Below are positions 30,436 through 39,536 of a stretch of DNA of 64,000 nucleotides, one piece after another. Under the pieces are notes generated by a model. That model ran no database searches. It was not told the origin of the DNA and saw nothing but the letters and a program-made list of their open reading frames with translations. The stretch is from Polystyrenella longa (GTDB lineage: Bacteria; Planctomycetota; Planctomycetia; Planctomycetales; Planctomycetaceae), in NCBI RefSeq assembly GCF_007750395.1, contig NZ_CP036281.1, positions 95,211 to 159,210 on the forward strand. Reading direction: 5' to 3'. Every line of letters begins with the position of its first letter. Position 1 is the stretch's first letter. Both the position numbers and the translations under genes were made by a program.

Positions 30436-31054
30436 CGAATTCTTCCTTGAGTGATTGCTTAAAAACCGAAAAAAATAACGGCCGACAACCGGCTCTTCTT
30501 AGAGTCGATCCGCTAAGTCAGAATTTCTTACGAGGCGATTCCCAAGGTTGTTGGGTCGGTCGTCGATTTCAGGATAAAATATCCGGAGATCGCAGCAAAA
30601 CTCTGAATTATGGGCTGCGGACCTGCGCTAAAACTGATTTCAAAACCCTCCTTCGGGTTGTCCATTACTAGTCTGATTTAAGGCGTCAGTCTCGTTTTGA
30701 GATGTAACACGCTCTTGGTTTTGAAATGAGTTCCAGGTATCTAAATGAAGATTAGATGAATCCTGACGTTTGACCAGTTTTCATTCCGAGAAAAGGTCGA
30801 AACGTGCTCTCGATCCTCCCTATATAATAGTCTGAGGCCGGGGAACATGCGCAAAGACATGTTCGATTCATGATGGTTATAATTGTAATTTTTACTTTGT
30901 CTAGAGGAATTGCCATTTTTTATTCGGGCCGACGAAAAAAATCTTCTCTAGAGGCAGGCATCCCCCTTCCCGTCAGTGGTTGCGTGGTTGATTGGGCTGA
31001 TCTACACTGTCTCCCTCAAAATTATCCTTTCGTTGTATGTGAGGGAGCACTCGG
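30436..31054. other. Intergenic, thyX upstream region with inverted repeat
   Basis: 619 bases. It holds an inverted-repeat element (30637-30727) described separately. A 62-codon ORF from 30870 ends in TGA at 31056-31058, overlapping the thyX GTG start in a GTGA arrangement, but it has no ribosome site and was not called. The final 20 bases hold GAGGGAG, a ribosome site for thyX. Confidence 0.4.
30637..30727. repeat. 91-bp element bounded by 11-bp inverted repeats
   Basis: ATTTCAAAACC at 30637-30647 and its exact complement GGTTTTGAAAT at 30717-30727. A second element at 33364-33439 has the same GGTTTTGAAAT end and a matching AAAACCCTC beginning. Confidence 0.5.
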
Positions 31055-31960
31055 GTGACTGAGCGAGCAGAACTGGTAGAAGAATTACGTTGGAAGAAAT
31101 TTCCTGTCCTGAACGACGGCTTTGTCTGTCTGGTCGACCTGATGGGCGAAGACAGTTCCATCGTTCAGGCGGCCCGCGTGAGCTACGGCGAAGGGACAAA
31201 AAAAGTCTCCGACGACCGAACGCTGATCCGCTATCTGCTTCGTCATCGCCATACAACTCCCTTCGAAATGGTAGAGATTAAATTCCTGGTCCGCGTGCCG
31301 ATGGACTGCTGGCGACAATGGATTCGCCACCGCACCGCCAACGTGAACGAATACAGCACACGTTATTCTATCGCCATCGATGGAGCCCAGCAGACGGATC
31401 CCGACCAATGGCGTTCGCAGTCTCAGACCAACCGGCAGGGAAGTGAGGATTATCTTGCCGAAGAGGTTGGACGCAAACTGACCGAGGACGAAAAGTCGTT
31501 GCAGCGCGAACTGAAACGTGTTTACGAAGCTCGTCTGGAGACGGGTGTTGCCCGGGAACAGGCCCGTAAAGATCTACCGCTCAGTACTTATACTGAAGCG
31601 TACTGGAAAGTCGATCTGCACAATTTGTTACACTTCCTCGCGCTCCGCATGGACTCTCATGCTCAGCTGGAAATTCGCAACTACGCGACGACGATTGGTG
31701 AACAGATTATCAAACCTCTGTTCCCAACAGTTTGGGAAGCGTTCCAGGATTATCGCATGCAGGCGATGTACTTTACACGGCTCGATCATCAGGTGATCAG
31801 TCGCCTAATGGCGACCGCCACCAGCCAGGGAATCGCGCCTCCGTTCAGTAAGGAACTCTTTCTGGAATCGCAGGACGAGACCTGGAAAGAGCTGAAACGC
31901 TCCCGCGAACGGGACGAATGCCTGAGCAAACTGCAACGACTTGGAATGGTCGCCGAATAG
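31055..31960 (+). CDS. thyX: FAD-dependent thymidylate synthase
   Basis: ThyX makes dTMP from dUMP with methylene-tetrahydrofolate and FAD/NADPH. The signature RHRTANVNEYSTRYS matches RHRxxSxNExSxR; TPFEMVEIKFLVR and RMDSHAQLEIRNYA are also family segments. 301 residues, slightly long because of an insertion at SQSQTNRQGSEDYLAEEVG. Starts with GTG after GAGGGAG. No thyA was seen in the window. Confidence 0.95.
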   Translation: MTERAELVEELRWKKFPVLNDGFVCLVDLMGEDSSIVQAARVSYGEGTKKVSDDRTLIRYLLRHRHTTPFEMVEIKFLVRVPMDCWRQWIRHRTANVNEYSTRYSIAIDGAQQTDPDQWRSQSQTNRQGSEDYLAEEVGRKLTEDEKSLQRELKRVYEARLETGVAREQARKDLPLSTYTEAYWKVDLHNLLHFLALRMDSHAQLEIRNYATTIGEQIIKPLFPTVWEAFQDYRMQAMYFTRLDHQVISRLMATATSQGIAPPFSKELFLESQDETWKELKRSRERDECLSKLQRLGMVAE

Positions 31961-32055
31961 TCGGGGGACGATGCGTTAGTCTAGCAGTCATACACACCAG
32001 GAAGAGTGCAAGCTGTTGTAGCGTGCGTCAGTACGGGAATGTCATTGTTTGAAAA

Positions 32056-33306
32056 TTAAGCGGCGTTTTGATTTGCCGCTTCACTCGTGATCGCTTGCAT
32101 CACTTTTCCAACGGCAGCGACGATGTCCTGCATGTCGGCTTCGCTCAACGTCGGGTGAACCATAAACATCAGGCTGCGCTGCCCGATTTCTGCGGCAACG
32201 GGAAGTCGTTCGGCTGGTTTCAGGTCCTGTTTCTCGAAGACCTTCTCGAAGTAAATCTCTGGACAGGCTCCACTACCACAGGGGATGCCTTCGGCCTGCA
32301 GGGCGGCCACGAACTGATCGCGAGTCCAATCTTCCGGAAGCACATTCGGTTTCAGCAGAGCATAGTATTTGTAGTAGCTATGACCGAAATCGACGCCCGG
32401 TTTCAGCACTTGGAGGCCTGGAGTCTGTTCAAAGCCGGCGTCCAGTATTGCAGCATGTTTCCGGCGGGTCTCGATCCAGTCGGGCAATCGCTGCAAGGCG
32501 ACTCGTCCTATCGCGGCCTGCATTTCGGTCATGCGCCAGTTGGTTCCCATATCTTCATGGAGCCATTTGAAGACGGTTTCGTGCTTGCGACGATAAACGG
32601 CGTCCCAGTTTTTGCCGTGATCCTTGAAGCCCCAAGCGCGTTCATGCCATTCGGCATTATTGGTGACGACCATGCCCCCTTCGCCACCACAGGTCATAAT
32701 TTTATCCTGGCAGAATGAGAACGCACCAATGTCGCCCAGGGTCCCCAGCGGTTTGCCCTTATAAGTCGCTCCGTGGCACTGGGCGCAGTCTTCGATGACG
32801 TACAGATTATGTTCGCGGGCCAGCTCGAGGATCGGATCCATATCACAGGCCCAACCGGCGAGATGAACGGCGATGATCGCTTTGGTTCTGGGTGTGATTT
32901 GTTTGGCAATGGTCTCCGCCGTGATGTTATGGCTGATCGGATCGACATCGGCGAAGATCGGTTTGGCTCCACACATCATCACGCTGCTGGCGGTGGCGAC
33001 AAATGTCCGGCAGGTGGTGATGACTTCGTCACCTGGTTGAATCTCCAGAGCCTTGAGAGCCAGTTCGAGGGCCAATGTTCCATTGGCGACCAGCACGCCG
33101 TATTCGGCTCCGACGGAGTTGGCGAATTCTTTCTCGAAGGTACGTCCTTCCTGTCCTGTCCAGTAATTCACTTTGCCTGAGGCGAGGACGGTTTGGACAG
33201 CGTCCATCATTTCCTGATCAAAACTGGGCCAGGGGGCAAAAGGAGTGGAACGTACGGGCGTCCCGCCGTTCATTGCGAGCGAAGCAGGTGAGAGAGATGC
33301 GGGCAT
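32056..33306 (-). CDS. DegT/DnrJ/EryC1-type sugar aminotransferase
   Basis: A 416-residue PLP enzyme with VANGTLALELALKAL, EDCAQCHGATYKG and the Schiff-base Lys in SFCQDKIMTCGGEGGM. It probably aminates a nucleotide-linked keto-sugar. It is the last gene of a minus-strand cluster with a KAS III-like synthase, an acetyltransferase, an ACP and a glycosyltransferase, which supports amino-sugar synthesis for a surface glycan. About 25 N-terminal residues precede the usual family start. It differs clearly from the other DegT gene at 18.4 kb. Confidence 0.92.
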   Translation of the reverse strand: MPASLSPASLAMNGGTPVRSTPFAPWPSFDQEMMDAVQTVLASGKVNYWTGQEGRTFEKEFANSVGAEYGVLVANGTLALELALKALEIQPGDEVITTCRTFVATASSVMMCGAKPIFADVDPISHNITAETIAKQITPRTKAIIAVHLAGWACDMDPILELAREHNLYVIEDCAQCHGATYKGKPLGTLGDIGAFSFCQDKIMTCGGEGGMVVTNNAEWHERAWGFKDHGKNWDAVYRRKHETVFKWLHEDMGTNWRMTEMQAAIGRVALQRLPDWIETRRKHAAILDAGFEQTPGLQVLKPGVDFGHSYYKYYALLKPNVLPEDWTRDQFVAALQAEGIPCGSGACPEIYFEKVFEKQDLKPAERLPVAAEIGQRSLMFMVHPTLSEADMQDIVAAVGKVMQAITSEAANQNAA

Positions 33307-33363
33307 CGGTGTGTCCTCTTTCTTCCTTGATGGGGAGGAGACGGTGGATTATTTTTACAAGTA

Positions 33364-33439
33364 GTTCCAAAACCCTCTGGTGGGTATCGTTTTCCCAGTT
33401 TTTGAAGAATTTCGAACTGCCACAACCGGGTTTTGAAAT
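33364..33439. repeat. 76-bp element with inverted ends, sister of the 30.6-kb element
   Basis: GTTCCAAAACCC at 33364-33375 and GGGTTTTGAAAT at 33428-33439 pair with two mismatches. It sits between the aminotransferase and the KAS III gene. It shares the right end and AAAACCCTC with 30637-30727. Confidence 0.45.
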
Positions 33440-33469
33440 GGCCTCAAATGTTCTAGAAAGGTTTCTTGT

Positions 33470-34483
33470 TTACGCCTGCCAGGTGATGAAAGTCGCCGAC
33501 CAAGAGTAACCGACACCAAAGCCGACGAGCATAACTCGGTCACCTTGTTTCAATCGTTGATCCTGTTCGGCTCGGGCGAGGGCGATAGGAATCGTGGAGG
33601 AACCGGTGTTCCCAATGTCGGCCATGGAGACGTAGAATTTTTCGTCTGGAATTCGAATCTTGTTTTTTAAATGTTCCAGCATGTAGGCGTTGGCCTGATG
33701 GAAGACGACGAGATCGACATCGTCCCAGCCAAAACCGGTCCGTTCGAAGAGGTCGGCAATCGCCTTGGGTACATTCAATAAAGTGAACAGGAAAACTTCC
33801 GGTCCATTCATGTGCATGTACGGGTCTTCGTCCGGTGAATGAGCAGGGACTTCGCCCATGTTCCGCTGCGCGAGGTAACGAAAACCTCGCTGCGAAACCA
33901 TCAGATTGTTCGCACCGAGACCATCGGTTCCATAGATGAACGGTCCAATGGTTTCTTCACTGGTATCGTCAATCGCTTCGATCAGCGAGCAGGCGGCGCC
34001 GTCGCCGAAGATGGTCCGGACGTTGGTGTCATTGTCGCGGATGTATTTGCTGTAGGTCTCGCCCGTCAGCATGAGTAGTTTTTTTGACTGACCCGTTTCG
34101 ACCAGTCCTTTCGCGAGCCCCAGTCCATAGACGTAACCGGAGCAGCCCAGGTTCATATCGAGCGCTCCCGATGTCCGGGGAATACCGAGCCTCTGTTGAA
34201 TCAGGCACGCCGTTGTGGGCATCAGGTAGTCGGGAGACTGAGAGCAGAAAAGAATGTAATCGATCTCATCCGGTGAACAGATGCCCTGGGCAAACATGTT
34301 AATTGCCGCTTGGCAGGCCAGGTCTGAGGCACATTCACCGGGAGCAGCGATTTTGCGGGTCACGATACCGGTTTTGGAAACGATTTTCTCGGCAGTCATC
34401 TCAGGAGAGATCGCGGTTAACGTCTCGTTAACGAGTTCGCCTTCAGGTAGATGATAGGTAACGGCTTTAACACTGGCTTTCAT
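33470..34483 (-). CDS. 3-oxoacyl-ACP synthase III-like (KAS III) enzyme
   Basis: A 337-residue thiolase-fold enzyme. Catalytic triad visible: Cys114 in NLGCSGYVYG, His in VFHQANAYML and Asn in GNTGSSTIP. GFGVGYSWSA closes the fold. It would condense an acyl-CoA with malonyl-ACP, or transfer an acyl group. Its place beside an ACP, an acetyltransferase and an aminotransferase rather than in a fatty-acid operon points to a specialised acyl unit for sugar or lipid modification. The standard fatty-acid set at 42-46 kb has no KAS III of its own. Confidence 0.9.
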   Translation of the reverse strand: MKASVKAVTYHLPEGELVNETLTAISPEMTAEKIVSKTGIVTRKIAAPGECASDLACQAAINMFAQGICSPDEIDYILFCSQSPDYLMPTTACLIQQRLGIPRTSGALDMNLGCSGYVYGLGLAKGLVETGQSKKLLMLTGETYSKYIRDNDTNVRTIFGDGAACSLIEAIDDTSEETIGPFIYGTDGLGANNLMVSQRGFRYLAQRNMGEVPAHSPDEDPYMHMNGPEVFLFTLLNVPKAIADLFERTGFGWDDVDLVVFHQANAYMLEHLKNKIRIPDEKFYVSMADIGNTGSSTIPIALARAEQDQRLKQGDRVMLVGFGVGYSWSATFITWQA

Positions 34484-34670
34484 GCGTAACGATCTATAAC
34501 GAGCAAGCCGGGCGTTCGCGAGGCGGCATAATCAGGAGGGGCGGAGAGGGAATCTCCAAGGATGTTTTAATTTATAAAGGATAAAAAACGAGAGCGGTGG
34601 GGGATAGGGCAAACCGCAGGTCAGTTTGAGGAGTTTCGGCAGGAGGAAACAAGTGGATGATCTGCTGGAT

Positions 34671-35354
34671 TCAAGCCGCTTTTCGCTCCGCCTGTTGGAA
34701 ATCAGTCTGACTGTACAGTTTCTTCGCGGGAACTCCCATGACGGTCGTGTGCGCTCGCGTGTTGCGAACAACGACGGAACCCGCTCCGATGCGGCAGAAA
34801 TCACCCACTTTCACGCCCGGCAACACGGCGGACTGGCAGCCCATAAAGACTCCTTCGCCCAACTTCGCGTTTCCGTTGACTTCGCATTTACCATTGAGGA
34901 GAGAACCTGCCCCGATGACTGAATCGTGACCGCACCCGGAATAGATGTTGAAGACAACATCATCGTGGACTTCCACATTCGTCGTGAGGGTCACGAATGG
35001 ACAGGCGATAATGCCCGTACCCAACTGACAACCGGGGCCGATGAGGGCGGTCGGGTGGATTACATTCGTAAAGACTCCGCCTCGGGCACGAAGTTGTCGA
35101 CTCATTTTGAGTTTGATGGCCGGATCGCCGATTGCGCAAACGAAGACTTCATTACTGGTCGGTTTATACGTGTTGGCGTCACCCACGACTGAATAACCTT
35201 GGGGCACCGGGTATCCTGTCAGGGCTTTTCGGTTGGAGTCGAGAAACCCGGCGACTTTCCAGTCGACATTGTTGGTCTGCTGTGCAGCCAAGGCCCAGGT
35301 GAGTACTTCTCGGCCAAGTCCACCGGCTCCAATAATGAGTAACTGTTTCGTCAT
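34671..35354 (-). CDS. NeuD/PglD-type sugar acetyltransferase (left-handed beta-helix)
   Basis: Start at ATG 35354 (AGGAAAAGAACAGC upstream); the longer start at 35444 adds an unlikely 30 residues. N-terminal Rossmann part KQLLIIGAGGLGREVLTWAL binds the substrate; the C-terminal half has hexapeptide repeats (IGPGCQLGTGIIACPFV, IGAGSLLNGKCEV, GVKVGDFCRIGAGSVV) and ends at GVPAKKL. The PglD-type family N- or O-acetylates sugars on the amino group made by a DegT enzyme; here the acyl donor could be the adjacent ACP, by inference. Confidence 0.88.
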   Translation of the reverse strand: MTKQLLIIGAGGLGREVLTWALAAQQTNNVDWKVAGFLDSNRKALTGYPVPQGYSVVGDANTYKPTSNEVFVCAIGDPAIKLKMSRQLRARGGVFTNVIHPTALIGPGCQLGTGIIACPFVTLTTNVEVHDDVVFNIYSGCGHDSVIGAGSLLNGKCEVNGNAKLGEGVFMGCQSAVLPGVKVGDFCRIGAGSVVVRNTRAHTTVMGVPAKKLYSQTDFQQAERKAA

Positions 35355-35620
35355 GCTGTTCTTTTCCTGCTGAGCGAACACAGAATCGGTCTGAGGGTTG
35401 GAATCTGTAGCGTGGAAGACGGAAAGGTGCGGCTTGAGAGGCATTCCTATTTCAAATCAAAGTCACAACGCTTCAATATCTGACATCAATAGCTGCAAAA
35501 AGCTTCTGCGGATCTGGGTATCGCACACCCAGTTGAAATCACAACTTGAAGTCAGGACGGTTAATACGTCAGAAATCAGGGGATGTTTATACGCGTATTG
35601 AGAAGCATCGACTGCCTGTT

Positions 35621-35866
35621 TTAAGCAGCTTGGCGGGCCGTGAGTGCGGTCTGGATCTGCGTGATCAGCTCGTTGACCTGGCCGCTGCCGAGGATTTGTG
35701 TGGGGCTAATTTCGACACCGTACTCTTCGTCAATCAGGGCGATCAGTCCGACGAACGAGAGGGAACCCCAACCGGGGATTTTCTGAATATCGTCGGTCGC
35801 CTGGACGGTGCCCGGTTGAAGGTCGAAGAGTTCATCCAGCAGTTCAAGAAATTCCGTTTTCTGCAT
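35621..35866 (-). CDS. Acyl carrier protein (specialised)
   Basis: Start at ATG 35866 (AAGGA nine bases upstream) gives 81 residues, normal for ACP. The phosphopantetheine Ser is in PGWGSLSFVGLIALIDEEYG (Ser35, in the GxGSL position that replaces the usual DSL). Strongly acidic helices II/III follow. It lies between the acetyltransferase and the Dabb gene on the same strand as the KAS III enzyme, so it is likely its partner. It is distinct from the long ACP at 43.9 kb. Confidence 0.85.
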   Translation of the reverse strand: MQKTEFLELLDELFDLQPGTVQATDDIQKIPGWGSLSFVGLIALIDEEYGVEISPTQILGSGQVNELITQIQTALTARQAA

Positions 35867-35935
35867 CTGTCGAATTCCTTTCGGCAGTGTGTCGTGGTGG
35901 TCAGGTAGAGCAGGACTATTCCGCCAACATTTCAA

Positions 35936-36316
35936 CCGGCGGAGAATCGGCCCGGAATCCTAACAATTTGCAAAAAGTACAACAACAGCAGATTCGGAGG
36001 GAATTTCATGGAGGATCAGCAGAGGAAATAGAAGGGGCATGTCCAGAATGAGCAGGAAAGGTAGCCTGGTCAATCTAGAAGAGTGGTCCGGGTGCCACAG
36101 GTACGAGTGCGGAGAGTGACACTTAAAAGTCTTCCCAAAAGACGCATTGGTAGGGGAGTTGCTTTCATCGTCCGCCACGGTAAGTACCAATGATAAATCC
36201 GAGGGATGTCCCTCTGTGATCGCACTGCTGGACGAGCCAGCAGTACTACCTTCAACTGCCACCCTTACGAAGGGCAAGCTGTTTATTGATGAGGTTCGAT
36301 TGCTTCTCCACCCGCT
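35936..36316. other. Intergenic with palindromes, right part is the duplicated Dabb 3' segment
   Basis: 380 bases with no supportable gene. It contains GAGGG-ATGT-CCCTC at 36202-36215 and ACTGCTGG-ACGAG-CCAGCAGT at 36225-36245. From 36288 it is the left part of the segment that is duplicated near 17.7 kb. Confidence 0.5.
36202..36245. repeat. Tandem palindromes (candidate dispersed repeat / terminator)
   Basis: Two adjacent hairpins: GAGGG/CCCTC with loop ATGT, and an 8-bp perfect stem ACTGCTGG/CCAGCAGT with loop ACGAG. They are downstream of the Dabb stop codon on the minus strand. I believe similar ACTGCTGG...CCAGCAGT palindromes are common in planctomycete intergenic DNA, but that is recollection, not a search result. 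Confidence 0.5.
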
Positions 36317-36622
36317 CTACGACTGGTAGTCGAACACGCGTACTTTGTCCCAGTTCTCTTTTTGTTCATTAATGAACTGCAGGTGTCGCTCGGCGGTTTG
36401 ATAAACGTCGTGCTGTTCACGAGTTTCGAAGATGACGTTCAAGCCGACCTGAAAATCGTGATCGTTCACGGGCCGGGCCAAGTCGGAGACCAGTTTGCCA
36501 CCACTGCAATGCAGCACGCCATCGTGGTGGGTCAGGTATTTATCGATCGCACCCAGCAGGCTTTCGATTTTCTCGGGAGAATCATCTTTGAGAGAAAAGA
36601 ACACATTATGATGCAGTGGCAT
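36317..36622 (-). CDS. Dabb (stress-responsive A/B barrel) family protein
   Basis: 101 residues: MPLHHNVFFSLKDDSPEKIE, then the HCSGG region, DFQVGLNVIFETREQHDVYQ and the terminal HLQFINEQ. The (H)xVxFxLK start, the middle strand and the Y(Q)xHpxH-type end fit the Dabb barrel, a dimeric ferredoxin-like fold of mixed roles. It sits between the glycosyltransferase and the ACP. Its last 20 codons are duplicated as a relic at 17.7 kb. Confidence 0.85.
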   Translation of the reverse strand: MPLHHNVFFSLKDDSPEKIESLLGAIDKYLTHHDGVLHCSGGKLVSDLARPVNDHDFQVGLNVIFETREQHDVYQTAERHLQFINEQKENWDKVRVFDYQS

Positions 36623-36754
36623 AGGGCAGGGCCTTACGAAGATTTCTCAGGGGAATGAATTAATTCACGTTCATTCCGGCATTGTGGCCCAGCCTCTCGG
36701 CAGGTGCAAGCGTTCCCATACACAATCTGGCTTAGATCGCATCGAGCCCATTTC

Positions 36755-38017
36755 TCAGGCGGCGTGGTGAATTCGGTCTTCGTCCTGTTCTGCTGCGATA
36801 GAACCCTGGCCTGTCTCGAGGGCGACGTTCTGTTGCAGGTCGAGACCGTAGACAGTGCCGCGCCAGTTCACTTCGTGTGTGAAGCACATGCGGATTGTTT
36901 TCGCGAGGACGTAGCACATCGTCAGTACGGCAACCAGGCGAAAGGCAAGGTAACGTCTTTTTGTTCTTGTCTGTGGATAAATTCGGGCATACAGACTGAG
37001 CTGTACGAGTTCGTGAACAACGCCCATATAAAAGAGGGTCGCCATTAGGGGCGTTGCCGTACCCTGCCAGAGGGCAAGGCCACCAGCCATTATGAACGCA
37101 TAGGGCGTGATGCTGAACAGACCAATGAAAATCATGAGCGCGAACAGTTTTCCCGGTTTGCAGTCGGTTGCCGAATAAAATATACGGCTCCAACCACGAG
37201 TGATCTCCTCAAAACTGGAATACATTCGGACGGAAAATAATTGAGCCGCTGAGACGATGTTCAAACGGAGACCCTGTTGACGAACGCGGCGGGCCAGGGC
37301 GATGTCTTCCACGAACTTGTCGCGGACAGAACGGTGCTGTCCGATTTCGTCGTACGCTTTGCGATTGATCAAAATGAATTGACCATTCCCCCAGGCCCCA
37401 TCGCGGTCCGTATGATTGTTGGCTTTGCTCAGTGGGAACAGAATAATCAAGCAAGTGCTCGCATAAGGTTGAATGACTTTTTCCCAGAACGAATGACATT
37501 TCAACGTGGGCAGCGCCGTCAGCATATCAAGTTCATGCTCGATCGCGTCGTGCAATGTGATCGACAGAGTATCCGGATGGTGCGTCGTATCGGCATCGAC
37601 GAAGAGCAACCATTCTCCGCGCGCAAACTTTTGTCCGTATTGCAACGCATGCGTTTTGCCCGTCCATCCTGCAGGAAGGTCTTCGATCTGAATCAGACGG
37701 AGGTGTGAATACTCTTCTCCATATCCACGTACGATCTCTGCGGTGTTATCGTCACTGCGATCATCGATGACTAGAACTTCATAGGCGGGATAATTCAGAT
37801 TGCAGAGCGAATCGAGGCAGGCGGCAATTTTATCCGCTTCGTCCTTGGCGGGAACAAGAATAGAGACGAGTGGAGCACGGTTGGGGGCGACTTGTGCGTC
37901 CGAGAGTTTCAGTACGCGCAGAAATCGCTGTTGATAACTACAGACGAAATGTCTGGAGAGCGTTATCAGAATAAGGAAACCGTAAACTCCTAACAGGGAT
38001 AGTTGCCATGCCGTCAT
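36755..38017 (-). CDS. Membrane glycosyltransferase family 2 (HpnB/CrtQ-like)
   Basis: Start at ATG 38017 (GGACC upstream, protein begins just before TM1); longer starts at 38059 and 38248 are possible. 420 residues: N-terminal TM (LLGVYGFLILITL), GT-A domain with ILVPAKDEADKI, VIDDRSDDNT, GWTGKTHAL, the DxD in FVDADTTHHP and FVEDIALARR, then RGWSRIFY (QxxRW-like), and three to four C-terminal TMs. HpnB- and CrtQ-type enzymes glycosylate hopanoids or carotenoids; here, next to amino-sugar and acyl genes, it may use the modified sugar. Substrate unknown. Confidence 0.82.
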   Translation of the reverse strand: MTAWQLSLLGVYGFLILITLSRHFVCSYQQRFLRVLKLSDAQVAPNRAPLVSILVPAKDEADKIAACLDSLCNLNYPAYEVLVIDDRSDDNTAEIVRGYGEEYSHLRLIQIEDLPAGWTGKTHALQYGQKFARGEWLLFVDADTTHHPDTLSITLHDAIEHELDMLTALPTLKCHSFWEKVIQPYASTCLIILFPLSKANNHTDRDGAWGNGQFILINRKAYDEIGQHRSVRDKFVEDIALARRVRQQGLRLNIVSAAQLFSVRMYSSFEEITRGWSRIFYSATDCKPGKLFALMIFIGLFSITPYAFIMAGGLALWQGTATPLMATLFYMGVVHELVQLSLYARIYPQTRTKRRYLAFRLVAVLTMCYVLAKTIRMCFTHEVNWRGTVYGLDLQQNVALETGQGSIAAEQDEDRIHHAA

Positions 38018-38521
38018 TAGTTCTGGTCCAGAATAAAGTGGACAGTGAAGACCCTGCATTGTGAGTGCGAATAGGTCAGGCACTGTCTGGCATCTCTGCA
38101 CTGAAGGGGACCGTCGCCGAACAGACGCAGTCTTCAGGCAGTAGATCGGGTGAGCAACATTCCACCTCCAGATCTTGGCTGGATTAATGAACAGAATGCC
38201 GCCAAAATTCAGAAGGAACTGACGGTAAACCGACTTAAGACATTTCACTTAAAGACGTTATTGCCGTCTGGTTTGCGCGGATGACTCCGGTGGTCAGTCA
38301 CTTCATACAAAGACCTTTTTCGGAGTTTCAGCATTTTCCAGTTGATTGGAATCAGCCTCAATTTCGGTTGTGTCGATAGAGTAATGTGGAACAATCAGTA
38401 GAACAGGACGGCTCTCTGTTCTTTTGTTGAAAATGGGCGATCAGGTTAAAGTGAACTGACAGTTCTGATTCACCCTTTAAACAGAGTCCCGTCAGTTCAG
38501 GCGCAAAGGATTGCGATTATT

Positions 38522-39427
38522 ATGAAGTGGAAAAATCAGTTCGCGCGCAAAGTGACTGCGAAGAAATCTATTAAGAGTACTGCAGCAGGACTTCTCGTCT
38601 TATGTATGGGGATTCTGTCAGGGCCAGCGGCAGAAGCCTGTTGGTTGGACAGGCTGTTTCATCTCTCCTGCTGGAGTCCCTGTGTTTCCGGATGCACGCC
38701 CACTTTTAATCAGTGTCCCTGCTCACCGATGCCTTATGTGCCGGCGTACTCTTACCAGCCGATGATGTCTCTACCCATCGGTCCGAGCGGTGGATGTGGA
38801 TGTGGCGGAAGTACGCCGGGTATCTACCCAGGTCACTGGCATCAGTCGTCTTCGATTTTCGGAATTACTCCGACGACGAGTTACCCTGTTACTGGCTCGG
38901 TGACTTCGTACCCGCAGACGCAATATTCGCAAACCCAATATCCACAATCGCAGTATTCGCAGACACAGTATCCACAAGCCAGCTCTCATGGATTTTCGTC
39001 CTCGGCACCTGCGAACATGTTCATGGTGAGTCAGCAGGGAGGGAGCGATTACAGCGAATGGGAATCGGTCCCTACTGCCGGAAGCCGTGCTTCTCTACAA
39101 GGGGTGATTGTCGAGCCAGGTGAGAATACGAACACAGGCTATCCTGTGAATCCGATCACCGAAAAACAGGTGCCAACACCGCGCGATCAGTCTTACTACC
39201 AGCCTCAATCTTATGAGACTTACGGACAGGCTTCTTCTCCACAAAATCGTGTTGCCAAAGCCCGCGCCTTTCGAGAGCGGTTTGTATCTCGACAACATTC
39301 TAAGTACGAGAGAGCGAGTAAGGACTACCGGAGCAATCAAACGCACTCCACCAGCGATGGCATTCAGCACGATCACCGCAAGTCTGTAAAAGCCCCGACT
39401 GCCGCGATTGTCTGGCAGACACCTTAA
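38522..39427 (+). CDS. Secreted Cys-, Tyr- and Gln-rich protein
   Basis: A 301-residue protein with an Ala-rich signal peptide (LLVLCMGILSGPAAEA, cleavage about residue 38). The mature N-terminus is Cys-rich (CWLDRLFHLSCWSPCVSGC, CPCSP, GGCGCGG). The middle has imperfect repeats of (Y)(P/S)QTQ/QSQ, such as SYPQTQYSQTQYPQSQYSQ. The C-terminus is Lys/Arg/Ser-rich. No family was recognised; the style is that of planctomycete surface or envelope proteins. Alone on its strand between the minus-strand glycosyltransferase and GNAT gene. Confidence 0.8.
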   Translation: MKWKNQFARKVTAKKSIKSTAAGLLVLCMGILSGPAAEACWLDRLFHLSCWSPCVSGCTPTFNQCPCSPMPYVPAYSYQPMMSLPIGPSGGCGCGGSTPGIYPGHWHQSSSIFGITPTTSYPVTGSVTSYPQTQYSQTQYPQSQYSQTQYPQASSHGFSSSAPANMFMVSQQGGSDYSEWESVPTAGSRASLQGVIVEPGENTNTGYPVNPITEKQVPTPRDQSYYQPQSYETYGQASSPQNRVAKARAFRERFVSRQHSKYERASKDYRSNQTHSTSDGIQHDHRKSVKAPTAAIVWQTP

Positions 39428-39536
39428 ACTCGGTAATACATAGAATACGCGTCGCAGTTCTTGAAACCTGAAACGACGCGTGAGCGAATGCTGTCTGCCG
39501 ATCATCGATTCGATGAGACATTCTTCCCGGCGAGCT

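Noticed and set aside
30870..31058. 62-codon ORF overlapping the thyX start (GTGA)
   Set aside because: No ribosome site and no motif; the overlap alone is not enough, unlike the case before the ABC exporter.
36147..36329. 60-codon plus ORF next to the Dabb gene
   Set aside because: It spans palindromes and the duplicated segment and has no ribosome site.
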